DNA of 64,000 bases from Flavobacterium magnum (GCF_003055625.1 NZ_CP028811.1:682001-746000), one strand, 5' to 3'; positions 34,306-41,922 are shown, counted from the stretch's first letter. Made by a program: numbers and translations. The notes: a model not told the origin generated them from the sequence alone.

Positions 34306-36366
34306 CTATAATGCCTCGCTATTTCCGTCAGCACGTCCCGCAACCGGCAATACAAAATCGAGATTCGTCCCCTCTCCCGGCATGGTCCTGACCGTCATCG
34401 TACCTCCAGACCCATTGATACGCGAATGCATGTTGAGCATGCCAATGCCTTTCTTCTTTTTGGTATAGTTAAAGCCTATGCCATCATCGGAAACCGTCAG
34501 CACAATGTTGTCTTCAACCTGCCTGAAGGTTACCGTTACCTTGGCGGCCTGCGCATGCTTGTTAACATTCTGGAAGGCCTCCTGCAGGATGCGGTACAGG
34601 TTGATCTTGGCGAGGCTGTCCACACTGGCCCAGTCAATCTGCCGGTCGATGTCGATAGTGATGGCCGCCTTACAGACAGTACGTTGCGTGGCGATGAAAT
34701 TTGTAACCATCTGGACGAAGTTATTGGCCACCGCCTGCTTTTCCGAGTTCAGGTCGTGCGAAATCTCGCGCAGTTCCTGCTCGAGTGTCTTGAGTTCGTC
34801 TATATAGGCCGTGCGTTCCGTATGGGCCTCCCTGCCGTCCCTGTCATTGAGCAGCCCGAGGTGCATGCGCGTCCCGAACAACTTGCCCAGCACCCCGTCA
34901 TGGATTTCCTGTGCGATACGTTTTTTCTCTGCCTGCCGCGTTTCCTCGACCTGCTCCTGCTGGGTAATCATCAGCCGGTAGATCTCCTCATTGGCGGCCT
35001 GCTGTTCCTGCACGAGCCGGAGTTCGCGGTTTTTCGCCGCCTGAGTACGGATAACAAAAATAAAGGCACCGATCAGGATGATACCGAGGACGATATAGGT
35101 TAGGGTCTTGCGCTGCTCGACGAGGTTGGCTTTCTCGGTTACAAGTTCGTCAGTTTCGTATTCTATACGGCCGAGTTTGTTTCGGGTTTGGCGTTCGACT
35201 AATTGAAGACTGTCATTTATTTTGATATATTCATCAGAATAAAAAGCCTCCTTTATCGGGTTTACATTTGACAATTGTTTAAGGGAGTTTAAAACATCTT
35301 TCGAATTGCTGTTTGCTTTTGCCGTAGAATATGCTTCAGAAGCAAAATTGAATGCTTTTAGAGTGTCTTTCATCTCTAGGTAATATTCCGAAAGATTTAA
35401 CTTACAAGCGATTATGCTGGGGGTGAATTTTAAACTATCTGCCAGATGCAGAGACTCATGGTAGAGTCCGGGCAAATGAGTGTAATTTTTCATCTTAAAT
35501 TCTGAGTATCCAATATTATATTTGAGGGCAGCATATAAAAGAAGATTGTCTGAATACAGATTTTTTTCCTTTAATGACAGATTGAAATATTCAAGCGCTT
35601 TCTGGTATTTCTGTTTTTTTTGATTCAATGCGCCGAGGTTATTTAAAGTTGTTGCCTTAGCCTGAATATCTGAAGAAACGTCACCTGACTTTGCAATTTT
35701 TAAAGCCTTTTCGTAATATTCGATTGATTTGTTGTACTCAGCTAACTCATCGTAAATAATACCCAAAATATTGTAACTTTGATACATTAGTTCCTCATCA
35801 CTAGTTTTCTTTAAAATCTTTAGTGCCTTAAATGCGGATTTTTCACTGCCAACAAAATCTTTCTCATTTAATTGAATAATAGCTTTGTTCAGAACCACTT
35901 TAGCGGTGCTAGAGTATTTTTCCTTTGATATATATAATTTTTCAGCCTCTAAATATGCCGAATACGCTTTTTCCGACTGAAATTTTTTTCCAAAATAATC
36001 ACCTATATACTCATGGGCTTTCGCTATGCTAAGAGTATCATTCGCCTCTATTGCTTTCGGCAAGAGAATTTCAACTGTTCTCTTATAATCTTCTAGCTTA
36101 TTCATGTTGAAAAACCTGTTTGCCACCTTAAAATAATTAACCCTATTCATCGAATCGTTTTTCTCTTTCGAAATAATTGATAAGGCTTTTTTAGCATACT
36201 GAAAACGCTTTTTAGACGGAACGGAATCGTCATTAGCAAGGTCGAAGAAAATTGCGAGACTATCTGAACGCTCGATGGTTGATATCGGATTCTCACTCTT
36301 ATTACAGCTTAAAACTGATAAGATAAAGAGAATAACGGATAGAAGTAAAAAATGTTGGTTTTTCAA
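34306..36366 (-). CDS. TPR sensor histidine kinase (array kinase 3)
   Basis: This 686-residue kinase has a lipobox (FILSVLSC), TPR sensor very like kinase 2, one membrane helix, HisKA_3 (RIAQEIHDGVLG) and HATPase (EAFQNVNKHA, DDGIGF). The kinase half matches kinase 1 (shared GKLFGTRM, IDELKTLEQE and REISHDLNSEK blocks). The TTG at 36366 is chosen: the ATG at 36423 lies inside the terminator palindrome and upstream of the -7 box at 36385-36392. A/T-rich sensor coding gives way to G/C-richer kinase coding near 35215. No response regulator directly follows; the truncated peptide 2 does. Confidence 0.9.
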   Translation of the reverse strand: MKNQHFLLLSVILFILSVLSCNKSENPISTIERSDSLAIFFDLANDDSVPSKKRFQYAKKALSIISKEKNDSMNRVNYFKVANRFFNMNKLEDYKRTVEILLPKAIEANDTLSIAKAHEYIGDYFGKKFQSEKAYSAYLEAEKLYISKEKYSSTAKVVLNKAIIQLNEKDFVGSEKSAFKALKILKKTSDEELMYQSYNILGIIYDELAEYNKSIEYYEKALKIAKSGDVSSDIQAKATTLNNLGALNQKKQKYQKALEYFNLSLKEKNLYSDNLLLYAALKYNIGYSEFKMKNYTHLPGLYHESLHLADSLKFTPSIIACKLNLSEYYLEMKDTLKAFNFASEAYSTAKANSNSKDVLNSLKQLSNVNPIKEAFYSDEYIKINDSLQLVERQTRNKLGRIEYETDELVTEKANLVEQRKTLTYIVLGIILIGAFIFVIRTQAAKNRELRLVQEQQAANEEIYRLMITQQEQVEETRQAEKKRIAQEIHDGVLGKLFGTRMHLGLLNDRDGREAHTERTAYIDELKTLEQELREISHDLNSEKQAVANNFVQMVTNFIATQRTVCKAAITIDIDRQIDWASVDSLAKINLYRILQEAFQNVNKHAQAAKVTVTFRQVEDNIVLTVSDDGIGFNYTKKKKGIGMLNMHSRINGSGGTMTVRTMPGEGTNLDFVLPVAGRADGNSEAL

Positions 36367-36384
36367 GTTAAATCGGATTCTAAT

Positions 36385-36392
36385 CAAAAATA
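36385..36392 (-). promoter_or_regulatory. Promoter -7 box (TATTTTTG) of array kinase 3
   Basis: This exact TAnnTTTG match lies 18 bases before the TTG start. The flanking ACTATTTTTG is identical upstream of kinase 2. Confidence 0.6.
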
Positions 36393-36408
36393 GTAAAATC
36401 TGAATATA

Positions 36409-36442
36409 AAAAAAGGCTGTCAAAATTTTGACAGCCTTTTTT
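36409..36442. terminator. Palindromic terminator between peptide 3 and kinase 3
   Basis: AAAAAAGGCTGTCAAAA joined to TTTTGACAGCCTTTTTT is a perfect 34-base palindrome at the peptide-to-kinase junction. Confidence 0.9.
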
Positions 36443-36459
36443 GATAAAGTATGTAAATA

Positions 36460-36624
36460 TCAGTCAGGTTTCTTTGTTCCTGTCGCAACCTTTTGCGGAT
36501 CACCTTTCAATTCGGCAAAAAGTGCTTTCCCTTTTTCGTCTTTTCTAACCTCTTTCCCATTAAAAGAAGTCAAACCAACTACTGCTACCAGGACAATTGC
36601 TACGATTAAGATAATTTTTTTCAT
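36460..36624 (-). CDS. Small exported peptide 3 of the kinase array
   Basis: This 54-residue protein has the leader MKKIILIVAIVLVAVVGLTS, then FNGKEVRKDEKGK and a tail ending TGTKKPD. It is nearly identical to peptide 1 over the first 24 residues and diverges afterwards except for the Gly-Thr/Ser-x-Lys/Arg ending. It lies between the LytTR regulator gene and kinase 3, with its own conserved upstream boxes and a palindromic terminator. Role inferred from position: a candidate ligand or accessory of kinase 3. Confidence 0.75.
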   Translation of the reverse strand: MKKIILIVAIVLVAVVGLTSFNGKEVRKDEKGKALFAELKGDPQKVATGTKKPD

Positions 36625-36680
36625 GATGTTCAATTTAGGGGATGTTATTAATTTTTTTCTGTTTGTTCAAATCGATGGTG

Positions 36681-36688
36681 TAAAACTA
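36681..36688 (-). promoter_or_regulatory. Probable -7 box (TAGTTTTA) of peptide 3
   Basis: GTAGTTTTAC on the minus strand is identical to the element upstream of peptide 1. Confidence 0.5.
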
Positions 36689-36710
36689 CGGGGATTCGTA
36701 CAAAAAGGCT

Positions 36711-36739
36711 TGCGTAGAAATACCTGAATATGTAACTGG
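36711..36739 (-). promoter_or_regulatory. Conserved upstream box of peptide 3
   Basis: On the minus strand it starts CCAGTTAC and ends TTTCTACGCA, matching 21 of 29 positions with 31935-31963. It lies between peptide 3 and the end of the LytTR regulator gene. The remaining bases of 36625-36816 hold no gene. Confidence 0.5.
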
Positions 36740-36816
36740 ATGCCTTACAGGTGTGGATGGATGGTTTTTGAGAGGATTTGACTTACAGGCATTTACCCAA
36801 AATAAGGCAAAGGGCG

Positions 36817-37581
36817 TCAATTCATGTTGTCGAGGTTCAGGTAAATCTTGCTCAGCTCCTTGTTCTCGTTGGTCGTGATCAGGTGGATCAGCATGTCGAC
36901 ATTCTTTTTATAGGATTTCGAGAACGGGATCTGCACTTTGCTGTTCTTGAGGTAACAGACGTTATTGCCCAGGTGGATCCGCGATACGTGGTTGATGTTG
37001 ATAATGTACGAATTGTGTATCCGGATGAATTCCGACGGCAGCGTGGTTTCGAAATGTTTCATCGTCTTGAATGCCGTGACCATATCGCCATTGGCCATAT
37101 AAATGTCGGTCGAGTTGTTGTCGGCCTTCGCATAGACAATGTCCTCCATGTCGATGAAGCGGTAATCGCCATACGATTTGATGCAGAGCGTCGTGGGCAG
37201 CGCCTCGGTGCCACGCTCAAACTTGATCAGCGTCTTGCGCAGCTCATGGATCCCCAGCGGCTTTACGAGGTAATCGAACGCCTCATGCTTGATCGCCTCA
37301 TAGGCCATGTCCTTGCCCTTGGTGAGCACGACGATTTTTGGCATCAGCTTTACGAACCGGAACAGCTCGTTGATGAGTCCCAGCGACAGCCCGTTCTTCT
37401 TGTATTTCGGCTTGATTTCCATCACCACGAGCTTTGGCTTGTGCTCCAGGATCAGGTTGACCCCATCCTCATAGGTCGATGCCGTCCCGAGCAGGAAGTA
37501 GTTCGAAAACTCGTCGAACAGGGACTGGGTCCTGGCCACGCTTTCGGGATCGTCGTCGATAATGATGTAGGAGTATTTCAT
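36817..37581 (-). CDS. LytTR response regulator with Glu at the phospho-acceptor position
   Basis: This 254-residue regulator has a receiver (about 1-120) and a LytTR DNA-binding domain (about 137-240; CIKSYGDYRFID, FIRIHNSYIININHV). The acidic pocket Asp9-Asp10-Asp11 and Lys in YLVKPLG are present. At the phospho-acceptor strand the sequence is LVVMEIKPK, so residue 55 is Glu where Asp is expected. It may be locked in an active-like state or respond to something other than phosphorylation. It lies directly upstream of peptide 3 in the same direction and is the only DNA-binding regulator attached to the array. Confidence 0.85.
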   Translation of the reverse strand: MKYSYIIIDDDPESVARTQSLFDEFSNYFLLGTASTYEDGVNLILEHKPKLVVMEIKPKYKKNGLSLGLINELFRFVKLMPKIVVLTKGKDMAYEAIKHEAFDYLVKPLGIHELRKTLIKFERGTEALPTTLCIKSYGDYRFIDMEDIVYAKADNNSTDIYMANGDMVTAFKTMKHFETTLPSEFIRIHNSYIININHVSRIHLGNNVCYLKNSKVQIPFSKSYKKNVDMLIHLITTNENKELSKIYLNLDNMN

Positions 37582-37723
37582 TAACCCACTAAAGTACGTT
37601 GTGCCGCAGTCGGATACAACGGGCGGAATGGGTAGTTACCAACAAGTTATAAACGGCGCAGTCTGTAACGGTGTGATTTTTTTTAGTGCCCGTCCGGCGG
37701 TTTCATCCGGGCGAAGACAACCG

Positions 37724-38452
37724 CTATCGATTCCTGCCCTGCTCCCCCGGATACAGCATGGGCAGCGGGTCGCTCTGCCAATACGCCTTGGTATCTACGT
37801 CCATTACGGTCAATGGCCCCCTGAATGCTGCGCCGGTATCGACATTCCAGACACACGCCTTGTGCACCGGCACCGTCATCCCGATGCGCGTCACGGGGGT
37901 GTGCCCGATGAAGACTTCCTTGTAGAGCGTAAAGCGCTTGGGGTACAGCGGGTGGCCGCGCTCCATCGTAGGGTCGAGCGCGAGCGCCGTTTCCCAAAGC
38001 GTGCGTTCCCAAAAAAACATTTTCGGGAAATATTCAAACGCTACGCCATTGAGGTTTGTAAACCCCGCGTGTACAAACAGGCGATTCTCGCCGTCGAGGT
38101 AGTAATTCTCGAGTTTTTCAAGGAACGAGGCGTGCTGTTGCTTTTTTGCTTGCGAGACCTTCGCGTAGGCATTCACCGTGGCCTCGCCGCCGTGCTGGTA
38201 CCAGAGCAGGTTGTCGTCATGCCCGTGCAGCCATTCATAGAGCAGCGCATCGTGGTTTCCGCGGATGAATACGCACTCGTTGGTTTGCGCCAGCGCCGTC
38301 AGCAAATCGAGTACCTGCGGCGATTCGCTCCAGCCGTCGACATAGTCGCCAAGGAAAATCAGCTTGTCGGCGGGGGTAACGCCTGCACGCTCAAATGCCT
38401 GCTGTACCGCGCGCAGCCCGCCGTGTATGTCGCCTATGACCAATGTTCTCAT
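37724..38452 (-). CDS. Metallophosphoesterase (Ser/Thr phosphatase-like)
   Basis: This 242-residue calcineurin-like phosphoesterase carries the metal-binding motifs in order: GDIHG (7-11), GDYVDG (35-40), GNHDALLYEWLHG (about 70), VHAGF and GHTPV. This is the bacterial serine/threonine phosphatase-like subgroup (PrpA/ApaH-like). It has no signal peptide. It lies between the LytTR regulator and kinase 4, divergent from kinase 4. The gap 37582-37723 holds no gene. Confidence 0.88.
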   Translation of the reverse strand: MRTLVIGDIHGGLRAVQQAFERAGVTPADKLIFLGDYVDGWSESPQVLDLLTALAQTNECVFIRGNHDALLYEWLHGHDDNLLWYQHGGEATVNAYAKVSQAKKQQHASFLEKLENYYLDGENRLFVHAGFTNLNGVAFEYFPKMFFWERTLWETALALDPTMERGHPLYPKRFTLYKEVFIGHTPVTRIGMTVPVHKACVWNVDTGAAFRGPLTVMDVDTKAYWQSDPLPMLYPGEQGRNR

Positions 38453-38488
38453 GTTTTAAAAATACGGAAAGTGACTCGTGGTTTCGAA

Positions 38489-38518
38489 AATTTAACATTT
38501 GCTGTGGAAAATGCGTAA
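38489..38518. repeat. Flanking repeat, left copy, upstream of kinase 4
   Basis: A 30-base segment beginning AATTTAACATTTG and ending CGTAA matches 26 of 30 positions with 41281-41310, at the far end of the kinase 4/regulator operon. It may be a regulatory site or a trace of insertion. Confidence 0.5.
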
Positions 38519-38559
38519 CGTAGTGTCAACATTCGGTAATAAGTTGGATGCGTAATATT

Positions 38560-38567
38560 TATATTTG
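38560..38567 (+). promoter_or_regulatory. Promoter -7 box (TATATTTG) of kinase 4
   Basis: This exact TAnnTTTG match contains the upstream TTG (38565), which rules that codon out as the start and supports TTG at 38583, 15 bases downstream. Confidence 0.65.
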
Positions 38568-38582
38568 ACGAAATTCCATCAC

Positions 38583-40613
38583 TTGAAAAGAGTACTTCAA
38601 ATAATGTTGTTGATTTGCGTCTCATGTAATCACACGGAGAGATATCGGGCATACGGTTATAATGATGATAGTCTAAAATTATATCTCGAAAAAGCAAATA
38701 GTGAATTGTTACCATTTGACGTACGATTTAAATTTAATTCTAAAGCATTAAAAATCCTTTCTTCTAAAATCAATGATTCTTTAAATAGAAAATTTTATTT
38801 TAAAGTTGCAGCGAGGTTTTGGAATATGAATGAATTGGACTTGTATAAGCAAACATGCGAAAAAATACTTCAGTTATCTCAAAAAGCTGGTGATAGTCAA
38901 AATACGGCAAAGGCTTATAAATTCTTGGGCGACTATTATTCTAACAAATATATGGTGGAGTTAGCTTATAAAAACTACTTTAAAGCTGAAAAGCTTTATT
39001 TGGCGCTAAATGATTATGCGAATGCTGCACGGGTCACTTTAGAAAAAGGTTCATTGCAATTTAATAGTGGTGATTTCTTGGGGACAGAAAAAACCGCTTT
39101 TCAAGCGTTGAAGTATGTAAGTCCAAATTCAAATGCCTTTGTTGAATATAATTCTTACAAATTGCTAAGTATCACTTATTGTGAACTGAAAGATTTCGAC
39201 AGGGCCTTAAAATTTCAAAACTCTTCCTTTAAGTACATTAGTACATTCGCTAACCATTCCGAAGAGCGCGCCAGATGGTTGAATAATCTCGGATATATTC
39301 AACAACGTTCCAAAAAGTACAAAGAGTCCATAAAGACTTTCGAAATGGCTTCAAAATTGAGGATTTATTATGATAATCCCATACTGTATGCCACCATAAA
39401 AGAGAATCTTGCCATGTCCAGATTAAAGACAAAGAATTTCGCGAATTTACCAGCATTACTCTACGAAGCTTTAAAAATAAAGGATAGTCTTAATTATTAT
39501 CCTGGCATAATAGGGTCCAATTTAAATTTATCTGAGTATTACACCCTATCGAACGACATTCCAAAAGCAATATTTTTTGCTAACCGCGCGTATGAAATAG
39601 CCAGTACGCATAACTTAAAGCGTGAAATGTTGCCAATAATTCACCAGCTCGTCATTTTACAGCCAGGGAAAGCTACTGAATTATTGGATATGTATAGTGT
39701 AGCCGATGACAGTCTGCAGCTGGCGGATCGAAAAAACGCCAACAAATTCGCCCGCATCGAGTTCGAAACAGACAACCTCATCCAACAACAAAAACAACTC
39801 AAGGCCGAAAATGCTAAAAAAGACCAGAAACTTATGATCGTAGCAGGACTGTTCGGACTTGCCTTCCTGTTGATGATCATCACCTACCTGCTGAACCGCC
39901 AGCGACTCAGGAATCGCGAGCTCGCCATCCTCCGCCGCCAGCAGCAATCAGAAAGCGAGTTGTACGAGCTGCGACTCGCCCAGCAGCAGCAGCACGATGA
40001 AGGCCGTCAGCAGGAAAAGAAACGCATCGCACGCGAACTCCACGACGGTGTGATGGGCAAACTCTCAGCGATTCGCATGAACCTTTTTGTATTGAGCAGG
40101 AAAAACGACCCGGAAACCATCCGGAAATCCCTCGCGCACATTGACACGCTTCGCGAGGTAGAGCAGGAAATCCGGGACATCGCGTACGATCTTGGCCGAA
40201 AAGCCTTCAGTGAGGGCAATGACTTTATTCCCGTCGTACGCAACATGCTGCAAACCGCCGAAGCTGCAACAGGGATGCAAACCACCCTGATCTCAGATGA
40301 AAAAATCGACTGGCAGCGATTCTCCAACAATACTAAAATGCAACTTTACCGCATCCTCCAGGAAGCCATCCAGAATATTGTGAAATACGCCGAAGCCACA
40401 TCCATACGCGTCACGTTGAACCAGTTGGGTGACAATCTTCGTATGGAAGTGCATGATGACGGTAAGGGCTTCGAAAAGAAAAACACCAGAAAAGGCCTTG
40501 GACTCCGAAATATGAAGGAACGCGCCCGCGAGCTGCAAGGCAAACTAAAAATTGATTCCCGGCCGGACTTCGGCACTACAATAACAGTGAATTTCCCATT
40601 AACCGTTAAATAG
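38583..40613 (+). CDS. TPR sensor histidine kinase (kinase 4)
   Basis: This 676-residue kinase has a lipobox-like start (IMLLICVSC), a TPR sensor, one membrane helix (MIVAGLFGLAFLLMIITYLL), HisKA_3 (RIARELHDGVMG) and HATPase (EAIQNIVKYA, DDGKGF). The kinase half matches kinase 2; the sensor is more distant. As in kinases 1-3 the start is TTG followed by AAA, just downstream of a -7 box. Base composition changes from A/T-rich to G/C-richer near 39710, at the sensor-kinase border. It is followed after six bases by its response regulator. No peptide gene precedes it. Confidence 0.9.
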   Translation: MKRVLQIMLLICVSCNHTERYRAYGYNDDSLKLYLEKANSELLPFDVRFKFNSKALKILSSKINDSLNRKFYFKVAARFWNMNELDLYKQTCEKILQLSQKAGDSQNTAKAYKFLGDYYSNKYMVELAYKNYFKAEKLYLALNDYANAARVTLEKGSLQFNSGDFLGTEKTAFQALKYVSPNSNAFVEYNSYKLLSITYCELKDFDRALKFQNSSFKYISTFANHSEERARWLNNLGYIQQRSKKYKESIKTFEMASKLRIYYDNPILYATIKENLAMSRLKTKNFANLPALLYEALKIKDSLNYYPGIIGSNLNLSEYYTLSNDIPKAIFFANRAYEIASTHNLKREMLPIIHQLVILQPGKATELLDMYSVADDSLQLADRKNANKFARIEFETDNLIQQQKQLKAENAKKDQKLMIVAGLFGLAFLLMIITYLLNRQRLRNRELAILRRQQQSESELYELRLAQQQQHDEGRQQEKKRIARELHDGVMGKLSAIRMNLFVLSRKNDPETIRKSLAHIDTLREVEQEIRDIAYDLGRKAFSEGNDFIPVVRNMLQTAEAATGMQTTLISDEKIDWQRFSNNTKMQLYRILQEAIQNIVKYAEATSIRVTLNQLGDNLRMEVHDDGKGFEKKNTRKGLGLRNMKERARELQGKLKIDSRPDFGTTITVNFPLTVK

Positions 40614-40619
40614 CTGCGT

Positions 40620-41282
40620 ATGCTCATCCGTATTTTAATGATTGACGATCACCCTTCCCAAATCGAAGGATACAAAGTAATTCTCAGTCTCAACGATTTT
40701 GGATACGAGATTGAAACTACAGCCGTTTACAACAGCGAAAATGCCTATGCGCTCATCACCCATCCCGCACAAACAGGAAGATTTGACGTTGCATTTATCG
40801 ATTTAAGCCTGCCGCCATTTCCTGAGAAAAACATCCATTCAGGAGAGGACCTGGCGCTGCTTGTCCGCCGGCATTGGCCGAAAACCAAGATCATCATGAT
40901 CACTTCGCATGCAGAGGCATTCATTTTGTACACGCTCATCAGGAAAATTGCGCCGGAAGGGCTGATGGTCAAAAGTGATTTCAACGGCGACGGACTCCTG
41001 AAGGCCTTCGGTTTGATTGTTTCCGGAGAACAATATTACAGTGACACCGTCAATTCCGGCGTTAAGGAACTGTTATCGCGACAAAAATACCTGGACGATG
41101 TCAACCGCGAAATCATTACGCTGCTGTCACAAGGTGTCAAAATGAAAAATATGCCTGAAATCCTTGGCATATCCAAAAGCGCGATTGAAAAAAGGAAACA
41201 AATCATAAAGGACTATCTGTGTATTGAAAAAGGAGAGGATGAAGACATCATCCGGGAAGCAAAAAGACTTGGTTTTATATAA
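40620..41282 (+). CDS. Response regulator with LuxR-like HTH, partner of kinase 4
   Basis: This 220-residue regulator has acidic pocket Asp9-Asp10, phospho-acceptor Asp61 in VAFIDLSLP, and Lys in LMVKSDF. A C-terminal HTH (about 160-205) has EIITLLSQGVKMKNMPEILGISKSAIEKRK. It begins six bases after kinase 4, so the pair is a complete two-component system. It is the full-length relative of the receiver-only protein at 29052. It could serve kinases 2 and 3 too, since they lack their own regulators. Confidence 0.92.
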   Translation: MLIRILMIDDHPSQIEGYKVILSLNDFGYEIETTAVYNSENAYALITHPAQTGRFDVAFIDLSLPPFPEKNIHSGEDLALLVRRHWPKTKIIMITSHAEAFILYTLIRKIAPEGLMVKSDFNGDGLLKAFGLIVSGEQYYSDTVNSGVKELLSRQKYLDDVNREIITLLSQGVKMKNMPEILGISKSAIEKRKQIIKDYLCIEKGEDEDIIREAKRLGFI

Positions 41283-41310
41283 TTTAACATTTGGTACGGA
41301 AAATCCGTAA
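41281..41310. repeat. Flanking repeat, right copy, after the regulator
   Basis: This segment matches 38489-38518 at 26 of 30 positions. This copy contains the small inverted repeat ACGGAAAATCCGT. It lies in the 123-base region upstream of the secreted protein gene at 41406. Confidence 0.5.
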
Positions 41311-41405
41311 AAGTCTGATTAGAAAAGCATATAGCTTTACGATATCAAATTACTGCAGTACGTTTGACAATGTAAATTTTTATAAACTTTTAATTAATCA
41401 TTACC

Positions 41406-41882
41406 ATGAAAAAATTAATTTTATCTCTATTCGCCACATGCATGCTTACACTAACCGCCAATGCACAGACCAAATTTGTAAAAATGGAGCTGCCATCGTT
41501 CAGACAGAGTCCGGCAGGTTCCTCAGAAACAATCATTTATGACGTGTCTTTTAAAACCAAAGACGGTAAAACCGAGAAGGGTCAAATGAAATTTGTAGTG
41601 CCTGACGAAGGCAACGGCTTAATCAGTCTGGAGTTTTCAGACAATATGATCAGAAACACGACGGTTACCACAAATTATTTTGTTGTCAACGCAAATAAAC
41701 TCAGCGATGACACCGCCGAAGGGAAAAGCCTTTCGGATTGCTTAACCGAATGCAAAAAGACCTTTACCAACCCAGACGGCACAAAAATTAAGGGACGGGG
41801 AAAGTGTAAAGCTGATTGCTGGTTTAATGCAAGTGAAAAAATACTTCCTGCAATTATCACATTGATTCAAATATTAGGCTAA
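41406..41882 (+). CDS. Exported protein with CX3C-CX3C motif
   Basis: This 158-residue protein has a signal peptide ending ANAQ. A beta-rich middle (ETIIYDVSFKTKDGKTEKGQMKFVV) follows. The C-terminal third carries four cysteines, DCLTECKK and KCKADCW, separated by 17 residues. This CX3C...CX3C arrangement is that of helical hairpins closed by two disulfides. It ends with a hydrophobic helix (ILPAIITLIQILG). I do not recognise the family. It follows the kinase 4/regulator operon and shares the upstream repeat with it, so it may be a regulated target. Confidence 0.65.
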   Translation: MKKLILSLFATCMLTLTANAQTKFVKMELPSFRQSPAGSSETIIYDVSFKTKDGKTEKGQMKFVVPDEGNGLISLEFSDNMIRNTTVTTNYFVVNANKLSDDTAEGKSLSDCLTECKKTFTNPDGTKIKGRGKCKADCWFNASEKILPAIITLIQILG

Positions 41883-41889
41883 AAACTTC

Positions 41890-41922
41890 AACGCCAATCT
41901 TTTCAAAAAAGATTGGCGTTTC
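41890..41922 (+). terminator. Terminator after the CX3C protein gene
   Basis: AACGCCAATCTTTT and AAAAGATTGGCGTT pair perfectly around three bases and are followed by TCT. Confidence 0.8.

Noticed and set aside
36367-36423. ATG at 36423 as the start of kinase 3 (likewise 34104 for kinase 2)
   Set aside because: Both ATGs lie in the terminator hairpin and upstream of the -7 box; TTG starts fit better.
31605-36442. Perfect palindromes read as transposon ends or CRISPR-like repeats
   Set aside because: They differ in sequence, are not regularly spaced with spacers, have A/T flanks and sit after small genes, as terminators do.
36778-37584. Plus-strand open frame of 268 codons over the LytTR regulator
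   Set aside because: The minus-strand product has clear receiver and LytTR domains; the plus frame has none.
37601-38518. Plus-strand open frame of 305 codons over the metallophosphoesterase
   Set aside because: The opposite strand carries all phosphoesterase motifs; this is a shadow frame.
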